Source of the DNA: Nocardia grenadensis NBRC 108939
GTDB lineage: Bacteria; Actinomycetota; Actinomycetes; Mycobacteriales; Mycobacteriaceae
Reading direction: 5' to 3'
DNA: 64,000 bases
NCBI RefSeq assembly: GCF_001613445.1
Contig: NZ_BDCJ01000012.1
Coordinates: forward strand, 248,001 to 312,000
Position numbers and translations under genes: made by a program. Numbering within the stretch: position 1 is the stretch's first letter; each line of letters starts with the position of its first letter. The notes under the pieces are model-generated. The model was not told where the DNA came from. It did no database searches and worked only from the letters and a program-made list of their open reading frames with translations. This document shows positions 41,139 to 50,276 of this stretch, in pieces.

Positions 41139-43088
41139 ATGACAGCCGCGGACCGATATTCCTATGGGCCTTATCACGAAGGGCCCGATCCGCTGGCGCC
41201 TCCGCTGGATCTGCGCGAGGCGCTGGCGGAGATCGGGCGCGAGGTGATGGAGGGTTCCTCGCCGCGTTCGGCGCTCGAGGAGCTGTTGCGGCGGGGAACA
41301 TCCGGTATGCCCGGACTGGAAGAACTGACCCGTCGCCTGTGGGAGAAGCGGGCGGAGATCTCGCGCTCCCACCGCCTGGACGGCACCCTGCAGCAGGTCC
41401 GGGAGCTGCTGGACCGGGCTTTGGACGCGGAGCGGCGCGCGCTGTTCCCGGACCCGTCCGACGACGCGCGCTTCGCCGAAATGCAATTGGAGGCGCTCCC
41501 GTCGAGCATCGCGAAAGCGGTGAACGAACTGAGCGAATACTCCTGGCGTTCGGAAACCGGCCGGGAGAACTATCAGAAGATTCGTGACCTGCTCGGCGAG
41601 GAACTGCTGGAATCCCGTTTCCAGGGTATGAAACGGGCGCTGCGGGACGCGACGCCGCAGGATGTGGAGCGGGTCCGGCAGATGATGTCGGACCTCAACG
41701 AGCTGCTCGCGGCCCACGCCCGCGGGGAGGACACCACCGAGCGGTTCGTCGAGTTCATGAACGAACACGGCGAGTTCTTCCCGGAGAATCCGCGTGATAC
41801 CGAGGAGTTGATCGACGCGCTGGCCGCGCGGGCCGCGGCGGCGCAGCGGATGATGAATTCGATGTCGGCGCAACAGCGGGACGAACTGAACGAGCTGATC
41901 GGGCAGGCCTTCGGGGATGCACGGATAGCCCAGCAGATCGCCGACCTGGACGCGAATCTGCGTGCGCTACGTCCCGGACAGGATTGGGAGTCGGCGCGGC
42001 GTTTCCGCGGTCAGGACCCGCTGGGGATGGGCGAGGCCGTGGCGGCCATGCAGGATCTGGGCGAACTCGACGAACTCGCCGCCCAGCTCGCCCAGTCCTA
42101 TCCCGGTGCGCGGCTGGAGGATATCGACCTGGAGGCGCTGGAGCGTCAGCTCGGCGCCGACGCCCGGGTGGACGCGGCCCGGCTGGCCGAGCTGGAACGG
42201 GAACTGCGTCGCCAGGGCCTGTTCGAGCGGACCCCCGACGGCTCCCTGCGGCTGACTCCGAAGGCGCTGCGCCGGCTCGGGGAGGTCGCGCTCCGGGATA
42301 TCGTCGGTAAATTGCGCAGCCGCAAGGGGCAGCGGGAAACCGCGCTCGCCGGGGCGGCCGGGGAACCGACCGGCGCGAGCCGGGCGTGGCAGTTCGGCGA
42401 TACCGAGCCGTGGGATGTCTCGCGTACGGTGCGCAACGCGGTATTGCGCTCGGCGTCCACCGGAAGCGGGGCGGTATCCCTGGATGTGGCGGATGTGGAG
42501 ATCGCCGAGACCGAACAGCGCTCGCGGGCGGCGGTCGCGCTGTGCGTCGACACCTCGTGGTCGATGGTGCAGGACGGGCGCTGGGTGCCGATGAAGCGCA
42601 CGGCGCTGGCCCTACAGCACCTGATCAGCACCCGGTTCCGGTCCGACGCTCTGGAGCTGATCACCTTCGGCCGCCACGCGGGCACCGTGGACATAGCGGA
42701 ACTGACCGGACTGGAACCGGTCTGGGAGCAGGGGACGAATCTGCACCACGCGCTGCTGCTGGCCGGCCGGCAACTGCGCCGACATCCCGACGCGGTACCG
42801 GTGGTGCTGGTGGTGACCGATGGGGAGCCGACCGCGCACCTGGAGCCGGACGGCACCTCCTACTTCAATTGGCCGCCGGACCGGCGCACCCTGGCCGTCA
42901 CCATGACCCAGGTGGATTCGCTGGCGCGGCTGGGCGCCTCGATCTCGGTGTTCATGCTGGGTGAGGAACCACGGCTGGCCGCGTTCGTGGATCTGGTGGC
43001 TCGGCGCGGCGGTGGCCGGGTGGTGGCTCCCGACCTGGACGGGCTCGGCGCCGCGGTGGTCAGCGACTATCTGCGCGGCCGGCGCTGA
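41139..43088 (+). CDS. VWA-domain protein partner of the MoxR-type ATPase
   Basis: 649 residues. The N-terminal 400 residues are helical and acidic/basic, with no membrane segment. The C-terminal von Willebrand A domain carries the MIDAS motif DTSWSM (about 470; D-x-S-x-S) and TDGEPTAHLEPDG, which bind Mg for protein contacts. With the ATPase it should form a two-component remodelling complex as in Rv0958-Rv0959 (recalled). The ATG at 41139 has GAGG upstream. Downstream, 25 nt on, lies a PPOX-class gene on the same strand. Confidence 0.87.
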   Translation: MTAADRYSYGPYHEGPDPLAPPLDLREALAEIGREVMEGSSPRSALEELLRRGTSGMPGLEELTRRLWEKRAEISRSHRLDGTLQQVRELLDRALDAERRALFPDPSDDARFAEMQLEALPSSIAKAVNELSEYSWRSETGRENYQKIRDLLGEELLESRFQGMKRALRDATPQDVERVRQMMSDLNELLAAHARGEDTTERFVEFMNEHGEFFPENPRDTEELIDALAARAAAAQRMMNSMSAQQRDELNELIGQAFGDARIAQQIADLDANLRALRPGQDWESARRFRGQDPLGMGEAVAAMQDLGELDELAAQLAQSYPGARLEDIDLEALERQLGADARVDAARLAELERELRRQGLFERTPDGSLRLTPKALRRLGEVALRDIVGKLRSRKGQRETALAGAAGEPTGASRAWQFGDTEPWDVSRTVRNAVLRSASTGSGAVSLDVADVEIAETEQRSRAAVALCVDTSWSMVQDGRWVPMKRTALALQHLISTRFRSDALELITFGRHAGTVDIAELTGLEPVWEQGTNLHHALLLAGRQLRRHPDAVPVVLVVTDGEPTAHLEPDGTSYFNWPPDRRTLAVTMTQVDSLARLGASISVFMLGEEPRLAAFVDLVARRGGGRVVAPDLDGLGAAVVSDYLRGRR

Positions 43089-43113
43089 GTGCCGGACCGG
43101 GAGAGGTGTGGGT

Positions 43114-43527
43114 ATGCGGCTGGACCGTGATCGGGCGCGGACACGCTTCGCCGCGGCCCGGGTTGCGCGGCTCGCGACCGTGACCACTTCGGGCACACCG
43201 CATCTCGTCCCGATCGTTTTCGCGCTGGCCGGCGATACCGTCTACACCGCGGTCGACGCCAAACCGAAATCGACCACCGCGCTGCGCCGACTGGCCAATA
43301 TCGAGGCGAACCCGGAAATCGCCGTATTGGCCGATTTCTACGACGAGGACTGGACCCGCCTGTGGTGGGTGCGCGCCGACGGGCGGGCTCGCATCGTGAC
43401 GGGCGACGAGGCGCGCCACGGTCTGACGCACCTGACCACCCGCTACCCCGCCTATGTGACGGAGCCGCCGCCCGGCCCGGTCATCGCATTCGATATCGCG
43501 CGCTGGTCGGGCTGGGCGGCGGGCTGA
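43114..43527 (+). CDS. PPOX-class F420-dependent enzyme (TIGR03668-like)
   Basis: 137 residues. MRLDRDRARTRFAAARVARL is followed by ATVTTSGTPHLVPIVFALAG, KPKSTTALRRLANIEANPEI and WWVRADGRARIVTGDEARHG. This layout matches the small F420-dependent PPOX group (Rv0121c type). F420 is made in this organism, as fbiC in the same window shows. ATG 43114 with GAGAGG 7 nt upstream; a GTG two codons earlier is too close to it. It may belong to the AAA-VWA transcription unit. Confidence 0.85.
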   Translation: MRLDRDRARTRFAAARVARLATVTTSGTPHLVPIVFALAGDTVYTAVDAKPKSTTALRRLANIEANPEIAVLADFYDEDWTRLWWVRADGRARIVTGDEARHGLTHLTTRYPAYVTEPPPGPVIAFDIARWSGWAAG

Positions 43528-43541
43528 TCACGTGCGGTGGA

Positions 43542-44135
43542 TCAGGAACCGGCGCCGCCCATGGCGAACCGCAGCAGGGCCTGCTTGTCACCCTGCTTGA
43601 TCTTGCCCTTGCGGTTGAGGACCTCGAGCTGCCAGACGTCACCGTTGCGGAAGGCGCGGGCCACGGCATTGGCATTGTCGTTGCCCAGCAACGACGGCCA
43701 GATATCGGCCACCTGCTGGCTGCTGCCGCCGGTGGCGTCGTACACCTTGAACGAGATGTTGTTCGCCTTGTCGAAGGAGCTGCCCTTCTTGAAGGCCGCC
43801 GCGACGAAGATGATCGCGTCGATACCGCCGGGGATCTCGGCGAAGGTGACATGGACGGTTTCGTCGTCACCGGCGGCCGCACCGGTCTGTTCGTCGCCGG
43901 AATGCTGGACCGAGCCGTTGCCCAGCGGGTCCAGCGAATCCAGCCCGGCGAAACGGACCGGTTCGCTGCCCTGCATGAGGATGGCGATCAGGTCGAGGTC
44001 GACACCTTTCTTGCGGCGCGCCCAGCCGAGCGCGCCACCGCTGGCGCCCGCGGACGGGTCCCAGCTGACACCGACACTCAGCTTGGCGATCCCCGCGAGA
44101 TCCGCTGCGCCGTCTTCCTTTTTGAGCGTGATCAT
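43542..44135 (-). CDS. TerD-family calcium-binding protein
   Basis: 197 residues. KLSVGVSWDPSAG, DLDLIAILMQGSEPV and the Ca-binding loop DPLGNGSVQHSGDEQTG...GDDETVHV are hallmarks of TerD domains. Most actinobacterial TerD proteins are linked to stress, tellurite or phage defence, with function unresolved. On the minus strand TACGGT ends 6 nt before the ATG and there is no clear ribosome site, so it may be leaderless. No other ter gene is adjacent; it converges on the PPOX gene. Confidence 0.92.
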   Translation of the reverse strand: MITLKKEDGAADLAGIAKLSVGVSWDPSAGASGGALGWARRKKGVDLDLIAILMQGSEPVRFAGLDSLDPLGNGSVQHSGDEQTGAAAGDDETVHVTFAEIPGGIDAIIFVAAAFKKGSSFDKANNISFKVYDATGGSSQQVADIWPSLLGNDNANAVARAFRNGDVWQLEVLNRKGKIKQGDKQALLRFAMGGAGS

Positions 44136-44187
44136 GGCTCAACCGTACCGGCTGCCGGAGAACACCGGGTGACCACCGAGTTCTCGG

Positions 44188-44709
44188 TCAGTGGACCGGA
44201 GAATCGGTGGTCCGGCAGGGGCGCGGCCAGGGGTGGCGGGCCAGTCCTTCGACTCCTTCGTTGAACCGCTCCAGGAGCCGGACCAATTGCTCGACCTCCT
44301 CGTCGGGCCAATCGGCGAGCACGGCGCCGACCCCGCGGCGTTGCAGGGCCAAATCGGCTTCGAACAGCCGGAGCCCTTTCTCGCTGGGCCGGACCTTGCG
44401 GGCGACGCCGCCCTCTGGATCCGGTACCCGCTCCACCAGGTCCTGGTCGAGCATGGCGGCCACCTGGCGGTTCACCGTGGATACGTCGAGACCGAACGCC
44501 TCGGCCAGTTCGCGCAGGGACAGCGGAGCGCCGAGGCGCAGCCGGGTGAGGATCAGGTACGCGGATCTGTCCAGCTGTAACGGCGAATTCCGGCGGGCGG
44601 CCGGATACTGCCGGGACAGCAGGTTCAGTTCCAGGACGAGCCGCGCCAGCACGGCGGGGTCCCGGAGGTCCGCCGCGGAGGCGGCGAGCGGTGCAGCCGA
44701 ATCGGACAT
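44188..44709 (-). CDS. MarR-family transcriptional regulator
   Basis: 173 residues. The DNA-binding core is SLRELAEAFGLDVSTVNRQV followed by AAMLDQDLVERVPDPEGGVA and RKVRPSEKGLRLFEADLALQ. The ligand is unknown. It is divergent from the repeat protein at 44946; the gap between them holds a TGTACGATACA palindrome suited to an operator. Intact, with no coupled partner on its own strand. Confidence 0.87.
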   Translation of the reverse strand: MSDSAAPLAASAADLRDPAVLARLVLELNLLSRQYPAARRNSPLQLDRSAYLILTRLRLGAPLSLRELAEAFGLDVSTVNRQVAAMLDQDLVERVPDPEGGVARKVRPSEKGLRLFEADLALQRRGVGAVLADWPDEEVEQLVRLLERFNEGVEGLARHPWPRPCRTTDSPVH

Positions 44710-44748
44710 TCGGACACTATGTCGTCTGTTTCGCCCGAATACAAATTA

Positions 44749-44759
44749 TGTACGATACA
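44749..44759. promoter_or_regulatory. Palindrome in the AT-rich marR/44946 intergenic region
   Basis: TGTACGATACA is a perfect inverted repeat (TGTA/TACA, 3-nt centre) in a notably AT-rich stretch (44738-44778), 40 nt upstream of marR. A MarR operator is plausible. Confidence 0.45.
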
Positions 44760-44945
44760 CAGCCTATGTAGCGTGCATATTCGTGCCCGCCATGGCCGAC
44801 GACGTCGGTACCGAACGCCGGGGACCCGGTGCCGTCCTGGATATCCACCTCGGCGGTTACGGGCTGCTGTCGCCCGGGTTGGTGACGGGACGTGCCGGAT
44901 CGATACCTTCATCGCGTACCGTGGCCGTATCCGGTGGAGGTAGAG

Positions 44946-46109
44946 GTGTCGGAACGACTCATGGAACCGATCGAGGTAGGCGACCCGGGGTGGATCGACT
45001 ACGCCGAATTCGGCAGGAGGTTCATCACCCACGCGGTGACCGAGCGGCGGATCGAGAAGGCGGTCGTCGGCATCACCGGGCGCGGGCTGACCATCGGCCC
45101 GGTCAATCTGGCGCCCGCCGGACTCGCCGGGTTCCTCGCCGAGGGCCGGATCGACCGTCCCGTGGTGGTGCGCCGCGGCTCCGAAGTCGCCTTCGACGTG
45201 CGGATACCGGTATCCCTGCGGGCCAAGATCCTGCTCGGCGGTAAACCCCTGCGGTCGGAGACGGTGGTATCCATCGGTCTCACCTTCCACGCCCGCACCG
45301 CCGACCCGCTGCTCATCGTGATCGATATCCCGCGGGTCGAACCCGCGGACGTGAGTGTGCTGCTGCGCCTGTCGGCCGCCGACTCGGTGGCCGAATGGCT
45401 ACTCGACCCGATCGCCGGCCTGTTACAACGCGAGGTCGCCAATCGGGTGAACGGGATGCTGCGCGACCCGGGGGTGATGCGCAGCCGGATCTACGATATC
45501 GAGGCCATCGTCGCCCGCGAACGCTCTCCGCACCGCGGCCGCACCCGGTTCGAGTGGACCGACTACGCCGAATTCGGGCGGCGGTTCTTCCCGCGCATCG
45601 TCACCCGCGACCGCCTCGAACAATTCGTCACCGATCTCGCCGACCGGCAGATCGAGATCGGACCACTGCGCGCCGGTCCCCGGGCGGCTGCCGAGGTCAC
45701 CGTCCGTGGCGAGGTCGGCCGGCCCACCCTGACCGACCGGGTACCCGTGACTGCCACGGCCGACGAAGATCCGGCGCTGGTCCGCTTCGATCTGATCGTC
45801 CCGGTCACCCTCGACATCACGGTCAGTGTGCTCAAGGACAACCACTACCGCGCGGACGTGGAAATTCCCCTGCCACTCACCGCGCACGCGGCCCACCCCC
45901 TGCTCATCGTGGTGGAAGTCGACCCGCCGGAACGAGAGAACGTCCGCCTCGACTACGCCGCCCAGGGTATGCGCGCCGCCGTCCTCGGCATCCTGGCGGG
46001 CATCAAGAAACAGATCGTCGCGCAGGTGGTCCGTGTCGTCCGCACCGAACTCGCCGACCCGGCCAGGCGAACCCTCGACGTGGGCGAACGTATAGACCGG
46101 CTGTTGTAA
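44946..46109 (+). CDS. Unrecognised protein made of two homologous halves
   Basis: 387 residues from GTG 44946 (GGAGG 5 nt upstream). Residues 16 onward begin WIDYAEFGRRFITHAVTERR and residues about 205 onward begin WTDYAEFGRRFFPRIVTRDR. Both halves then share IGP-x(2,3)-A-x2-A, a basic/acidic strand region and a closing (H)ADPLLIVIDI / HAAHPLLIVVEV motif. The offset is about 189 residues, so the protein arose by internal duplication. No signal peptide, membrane segment or catalytic motif is visible. The alternating strands suggest an all-beta lipid- or ligand-binding module, which is inference only. Confidence 0.8.
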   Translation: MSERLMEPIEVGDPGWIDYAEFGRRFITHAVTERRIEKAVVGITGRGLTIGPVNLAPAGLAGFLAEGRIDRPVVVRRGSEVAFDVRIPVSLRAKILLGGKPLRSETVVSIGLTFHARTADPLLIVIDIPRVEPADVSVLLRLSAADSVAEWLLDPIAGLLQREVANRVNGMLRDPGVMRSRIYDIEAIVARERSPHRGRTRFEWTDYAEFGRRFFPRIVTRDRLEQFVTDLADRQIEIGPLRAGPRAAAEVTVRGEVGRPTLTDRVPVTATADEDPALVRFDLIVPVTLDITVSVLKDNHYRADVEIPLPLTAHAAHPLLIVVEVDPPERENVRLDYAAQGMRAAVLGILAGIKKQIVAQVVRVVRTELADPARRTLDVGERIDRLL

Positions 46110-46272
46110 TTCTGACGTCGACCCCGGCGGCGCGTGGTCGTCGGTCGTGGCGGTCGTGTCGCAGATGTGGTGCAATTACCCACGTTCGAGGCTCCCGGCG
46201 CACACAGTGCTGATGGGGAAGGTGCGCCGGGCACGCCGTTGCTGTCCACCCGGGGTGTGCGAAGGAGTCTCG

Positions 46273-46989
46273 ATGGTTTCTGCACTGTCTCGCCGGGCTC
46301 TGCTCGGATATACGGCCGCCGCTGTCGCCGCGGGCGCGGTGGGGTCGGCCCTCGGGACTTCCCGCGCCGGTGCGGCGTCGCTCGGTACCCTGCTCGATTA
46401 CGCGGGCGGTGTGCCGTCCGCGGCGGCCATCAAGGCGGCCGGGCACACCGGGGTCATCCGGTATGTATCCGACCGTCGGCCGGGAGCGGAATGGATGGTC
46501 GGGAAACCGCTGCTCGCCGGGGAAGTCGAGGATCTGCGGTCCGCCGGGCTGGCCATCGTGTCCTGTTACCAGTTCGGCAAAGGGCCCACCGCGGACTGGC
46601 GCGGCGGATATGACGCGGGCTGTCGGCACGCCGAGCGCGGGCTGGCGCTGCACCGTGCGGCCGGGGGGCCGGAGAACCGGCCCATCTACGCCTCCATCGA
46701 CGACAACCCGAACCCCGTGGAGTTCGCCACCATGATCCTGCCGTATCTGCTCGGCTGGCAGGCGGTGAGCGGCCGGGAGAACACCGGGGTCTACGCGAAC
46801 GCGCCCACCATCGATCTGGCCCGGACGGCAGGCGTGGGTGCGTGGTTCTGGCAGCACGATTGGGGAACCGCGCCGGGATACGTGCATCCGGCCGCGCATC
46901 TGCACCAGTTCGAGATCGACGACCGCACGGTCGACGGGGTGGGGGTGGATGTGAACGATATCCGCGCCGCGGAGTACGGGGCCTGGTGA
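46273..46989 (+). CDS. Tat-exported DUF1906 (glycoside-hydrolase-like) protein
   Basis: 238 residues. The N-terminus SRRALLGYTAAAVAAGAVGS carries a twin-arginine motif and a hydrophobic core with cleavage near SRAGA. The mature domain (TLLDYAGGVPSAAAIKAAGH, GVIRYVSDRRPGAEW, IVSCYQFGKGPTADW, YASIDDNPNPVEFA, GVYANAP, AWFWQHDWG) is the DUF1906 TIM-barrel family, resembling Rv2525c of M. tuberculosis. Acidic residues in YASIDDN suggest a peptidoglycan- or glycan-active site. AAGGAG lies 6 nt before ATG 46273. Tat export implies folding before secretion. Confidence 0.88.
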   Translation: MVSALSRRALLGYTAAAVAAGAVGSALGTSRAGAASLGTLLDYAGGVPSAAAIKAAGHTGVIRYVSDRRPGAEWMVGKPLLAGEVEDLRSAGLAIVSCYQFGKGPTADWRGGYDAGCRHAERGLALHRAAGGPENRPIYASIDDNPNPVEFATMILPYLLGWQAVSGRENTGVYANAPTIDLARTAGVGAWFWQHDWGTAPGYVHPAAHLHQFEIDDRTVDGVGVDVNDIRAAEYGAW

Positions 46990-47011
46990 CCACCGCCGCC
47001 CGGCGGCCGGG

Positions 47012-47467
47012 TCAGCGCGCCGGGCGTTTCGTTCGGTTGGCGGCCACGTACAGGTAGATCAGCGGTGCGACCGCGCCGCACAGGAACAGCAGCAGCGTCG
47101 GCAGATCGCTGCGCAACGGGATATCGCCGCCGGGGCCGCGGCTCGCCGCGATCAGGAAGGCGCCCAACCAGGCGGCGATCGGCAGGAACAGCACGGTCGG
47201 CCGGGTCGTCACGGTGGCGGCCGCCCACACCAGGGCCACGTTCACCGGCGCGGCGATCAGCGCGGCCACCGGCACGGCGACGCTGCCGATGTAGAAGGGC
47301 AGATAGAGCACCTCCAAAACCAAGGTGATCACCGCATCCACGATCAGGGCTGCGATCAGTACCGGGCCGAGTACCGCGGTCGCCAATGCGGTCCGGCGGG
47401 CGCGCGAACCCGCACCGGCCCGATCGTCCACGGCGGCGGTCATCCGCGCGACCGGATCGTCGAACAC
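47012..47467 (-). CDS. Four-helix membrane protein (Rv1171-like)
   Basis: 151 residues with hydrophobic segments ALATAVLGPVLIAALIVDAV, YIGSVAVPVAALIAAP, TVLFLPIAAWLGAFLIA and LLLFLCGAVAPLIYLYVA. It lies next to mshB as Rv1171 does next to Rv1170 (recalled), and shows no soluble domain. Function unknown. GTG start at 47467; the next upstream ATG is out of frame. It is separated from mshB by 87 nt on the same strand. Confidence 0.75.
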   Translation of the reverse strand: MFDDPVARMTAAVDDRAGAGSRARRTALATAVLGPVLIAALIVDAVITLVLEVLYLPFYIGSVAVPVAALIAAPVNVALVWAAATVTTRPTVLFLPIAAWLGAFLIAASRGPGGDIPLRSDLPTLLLFLCGAVAPLIYLYVAANRTKRPAR

Positions 47468-47554
47468 CGTCGGGTGGTCGCTGCGGGCCCGGCCCCGCTC
47501 TCCGATTCCGAGTGCTGCATAGTGCGAGTCTATTGGTGCGCGGGTGCCGCCCGG

Positions 47555-48451
47555 CTACAGCGAACCGGCGAAGAGATCGTCTTCCCGGCCGTCCGGCCCG
47601 CTCGCCCAGGCGCGGCCGCGGAACAGAATGTAGTGCTCCTCCGGCAGGACCGGCTGGGCGATCATATTGGTCAAGGCGAATTCCCGGCCCGACGGCGCGA
47701 CCGTGAGCTGGGTGGCGTGGGCGCGCAGCGCAGCGCGTTTGCGGGGCAGTGATTCGGTGACATCGATCGCCGTGGTCACCGAATTACCCGGTACGCACGC
47801 CAATTCGTCCTCGGCGGGCAGCCGCCAGCCGGGGGGTAGCGCACCGGGCAGACCGTCCACTGTGCGGCGGGCCAGCGCCCGCAGATGGTCGCGCAGGATA
47901 TCGGCGTCGGTCACGGTCCAGTAGAACTTGGGCGTGTCCCAGCCCTGTCCGGCCGCGGCCTCGACGGCCTCGGTGGTCACCCGGTGGGCACGGATATGGT
48001 CCGGGTGGCCGTAGCCGCCGCGCGGGTCGTAGGTCACCACCACGCGGGGCCGCAGGTCGAGGATCACCTCGGTGAGGGCCCGGACCGCCGCCGTCCCGGA
48101 CTCGACGAAGGCGCGTGGATGCTCCGCCGACGGAGTCCCGGCCATACCGGAATCGCGCCAGCGGCCGGCGCCGCCCAGGAAACACGGCGGTCCGGCCCCG
48201 AGTTCGGCGAGGGCGCGGGTGAGTTCACCGATCCGGTACCCGCCCAGTTGGTCGGCGCGGTCGGCGGTCAGGCCGGCCCAGCGGTCGCCCATCACCTCGC
48301 CCTCTTCACCCAGAGTGCAGGTCACCACCGTCACCGGAACACCGAGACGCCGGTAGTGGGCGATTGTGCCCCCGGTGGTGATGGTTTCGTCGTCGGGGTG
48401 GGCATGGACCAGCAGCAACCCGCCCGTACGTGCTTCGTCGGCACCGGTCAC
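47555..48451 (-). CDS. mshB: N-acetyl-1-D-myo-inositol-2-amino-2-deoxy-glucopyranoside deacetylase
   Basis: 298 residues. The second step of mycothiol biosynthesis: zinc-dependent removal of acetate from GlcNAc-Ins. The LmbE/PIG-L signature is AHPDDETITTGGTIA (His18, Asp20, Asp21) and the second zinc ligand region is GGYGHPDHIRAHR. Additional family blocks: TLGEEGEVMGDRW and GPPCFLGGAGRWRDSGMAG. The GTG start overlaps the lpqW stop (GTGA), so mshB is translated with lpqW. Mycothiol is the main low-molecular-weight thiol in this lineage. Confidence 0.93.
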   Translation of the reverse strand: MTGADEARTGGLLLVHAHPDDETITTGGTIAHYRRLGVPVTVVTCTLGEEGEVMGDRWAGLTADRADQLGGYRIGELTRALAELGAGPPCFLGGAGRWRDSGMAGTPSAEHPRAFVESGTAAVRALTEVILDLRPRVVVTYDPRGGYGHPDHIRAHRVTTEAVEAAAGQGWDTPKFYWTVTDADILRDHLRALARRTVDGLPGALPPGWRLPAEDELACVPGNSVTTAIDVTESLPRKRAALRAHATQLTVAPSGREFALTNMIAQPVLPEEHYILFRGRAWASGPDGREDDLFAGSL

Positions 48452-50235
48452 GGGATACGCCGCCACATCGCCGCGTCGCCGAATATGCCGGCCTGGATCG
48501 CTCCACTCAGCGAGGCGCCGTCCACCGAGGGCCCGGCCGCGGCGACCACATTGTCCTGCACGATCGGTAGTACCGTGGACGCGCCCCACAGCCGCGGTTC
48601 GGCCTCGCCCAGCGTGCGCGGCACCTCCACGCCGTGCAGCGCGCCGTCGATCGACGGCTGGAACTGCGGATCGCAGATACCGGACAGATTGCTCGGCGCC
48701 CGGCGGGCCGCTTCCACGGCGGCCGGGGCCTCGGTCTGTTCGCCGTCGGTCGTGGGCGGGACGGGCGCCGCGGGCGGGCAGCCGTAGCGGGAGGCCAGGG
48801 CGGTAGCCGGATCACCGCCGGTCGCCTCCCATCCCACCACCGCGTCGACGGAATTCTCCACCAGGCCTTTGCTGTACAGCTCGTCGGCCGCCAGATTGAG
48901 CACCGACGCGTCGATACCGGCGCTGCGCAACTGGTCGGCCGCGGTATTGGCCACCGCCAGCGCGGTATCGTCGCCGGTCACCGCCCCGATCCGCAGGACC
49001 AGCGGTTCACCGTTGCGGGCCAGTGAGCGCGGCCGCGGGGCCGGTGAGGTCGCCGAGACCGGCGGCGGCTCCGGGGCGCGGCCGAACCCGGCCTCGGCCA
49101 GCAGCCCGAACGCCTGATCGGGGTTGGGTCGCGGGGGCTCGGTCGGCGTGTAGCCGGGATCGGAGGGGGAGAGCACCTGCGCGCGCACCGGTTCCACCCA
49201 GTTACCGGTCTGCGCGCCGACGGTGGCCAGCAGCGCGGGATCGAGCAGCGCGAGGACCGCGGTCCGGACCCGGTGGTCACCGAGTACCCCCTCGCGTCCG
49301 TTGAGGGTGAGCCGGAGTTGCCGGGACTGCGGCATGATCGCGGTTCGCACCGACGGGATCGCGGCCAGCTGAGCCTGGGTGGCGACCCCGCCGTGCACCA
49401 GCGCCATCTGGGTGTCACCGGTGCGCAGCGAATCCGCCAGCTGGGCGGGAGTACCGCCGCGCCGCAGCAGGATCTGATCGGGGCGGGCCGGGGTGCCCCA
49501 GTAGCGGTCGTTTCGTTCCAGCAGGATCTCGTCGCGACCGGGATCGGCGGATTCGATGGTGAAGTTCCCGCCCGAGACCGGTATCTGCTCGACCAGCGTG
49601 CGCTGGAAGCCGCCCGGCGAATCCTTCATCAGATGCGATGGCAACAGATTCGCGAACAATTGCGGCCAGGCCGGATAGGGCTTGTCGAACACCACGGACA
49701 CCGCCTTACCGCCGCCTGAGGAACGGACCTCGGTGATGAGGCGGTACCCGGCCGGGTCGATCACACCCGGTTGCGTGATCATCTGCTGCCATAGGTAGTG
49801 GAAGTCCTCGGCCGCGATGGGCGCCCCGTCGGACCAGTTCGCCTGAGCCTTCAGCTTGTAGGTGACGGTGAACGGGGCCTCGGCGGTCACCGTCACCGAA
49901 TCGACCAGCGCCGTATCCGGAACCCACAGTGTGGCGCCGGGCAGGGCCGGGTCCGGTGTGGGCCGGAACGGACTCGGCAGCACCATGGCCGCCACCGCGG
50001 CGGTCGCGGGGGACTGATTCGACCGCAGATGCGGATTGAAACCGATCCCGATGTCGTCGATGGCCACGACCACCGTGTTCTTGGTCGGCTGCGCCGGCTG
50101 GGTCTTCGGGCTGTCCGTACTGGCGATGGGCGGCGGCGGGTCGGCAGTGCATCCGGCCAGCACCGGAACGAGCACCGCCACGAGCACCAGCAGCCCGCGC
50201 CACACCGCGCGCCTCCCCGAAATCACGTTCGGCAC
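48448..50235 (-). CDS. lpqW: LpqW-like lipoprotein, extracellular solute-binding protein family 5
   Basis: 595 residues. Signal peptide and lipobox LVPVLAGC near residue 27, then a Pro/Thr linker and a bilobal family-5 solute-binding domain (AIDDIGIGFNPHLRSNQSPA, YKLKAQANWSDGAPIAAEDF, NDRYWGTPARPDQILLRRGG). In mycobacteria LpqW, although built like a peptide-binding protein, modulates PimE and the balance between PIMs and LAM. The presence of pimE nearby supports that role. A GTG at 50226 three codons on is an alternative start. Coupled to mshB. Confidence 0.87.
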   Translation of the reverse strand: MPNVISGRRAVWRGLLVLVAVLVPVLAGCTADPPPPIASTDSPKTQPAQPTKNTVVVAIDDIGIGFNPHLRSNQSPATAAVAAMVLPSPFRPTPDPALPGATLWVPDTALVDSVTVTAEAPFTVTYKLKAQANWSDGAPIAAEDFHYLWQQMITQPGVIDPAGYRLITEVRSSGGGKAVSVVFDKPYPAWPQLFANLLPSHLMKDSPGGFQRTLVEQIPVSGGNFTIESADPGRDEILLERNDRYWGTPARPDQILLRRGGTPAQLADSLRTGDTQMALVHGGVATQAQLAAIPSVRTAIMPQSRQLRLTLNGREGVLGDHRVRTAVLALLDPALLATVGAQTGNWVEPVRAQVLSPSDPGYTPTEPPRPNPDQAFGLLAEAGFGRAPEPPPVSATSPAPRPRSLARNGEPLVLRIGAVTGDDTALAVANTAADQLRSAGIDASVLNLAADELYSKGLVENSVDAVVGWEATGGDPATALASRYGCPPAAPVPPTTDGEQTEAPAAVEAARRAPSNLSGICDPQFQPSIDGALHGVEVPRTLGEAEPRLWGASTVLPIVQDNVVAAAGPSVDGASLSGAIQAGIFGDAAMWRRIP

Positions 50236-50276
50236 TCTACCCAAACCCGCGCCTGCCCGTCCGGGGGTGAAACCGC

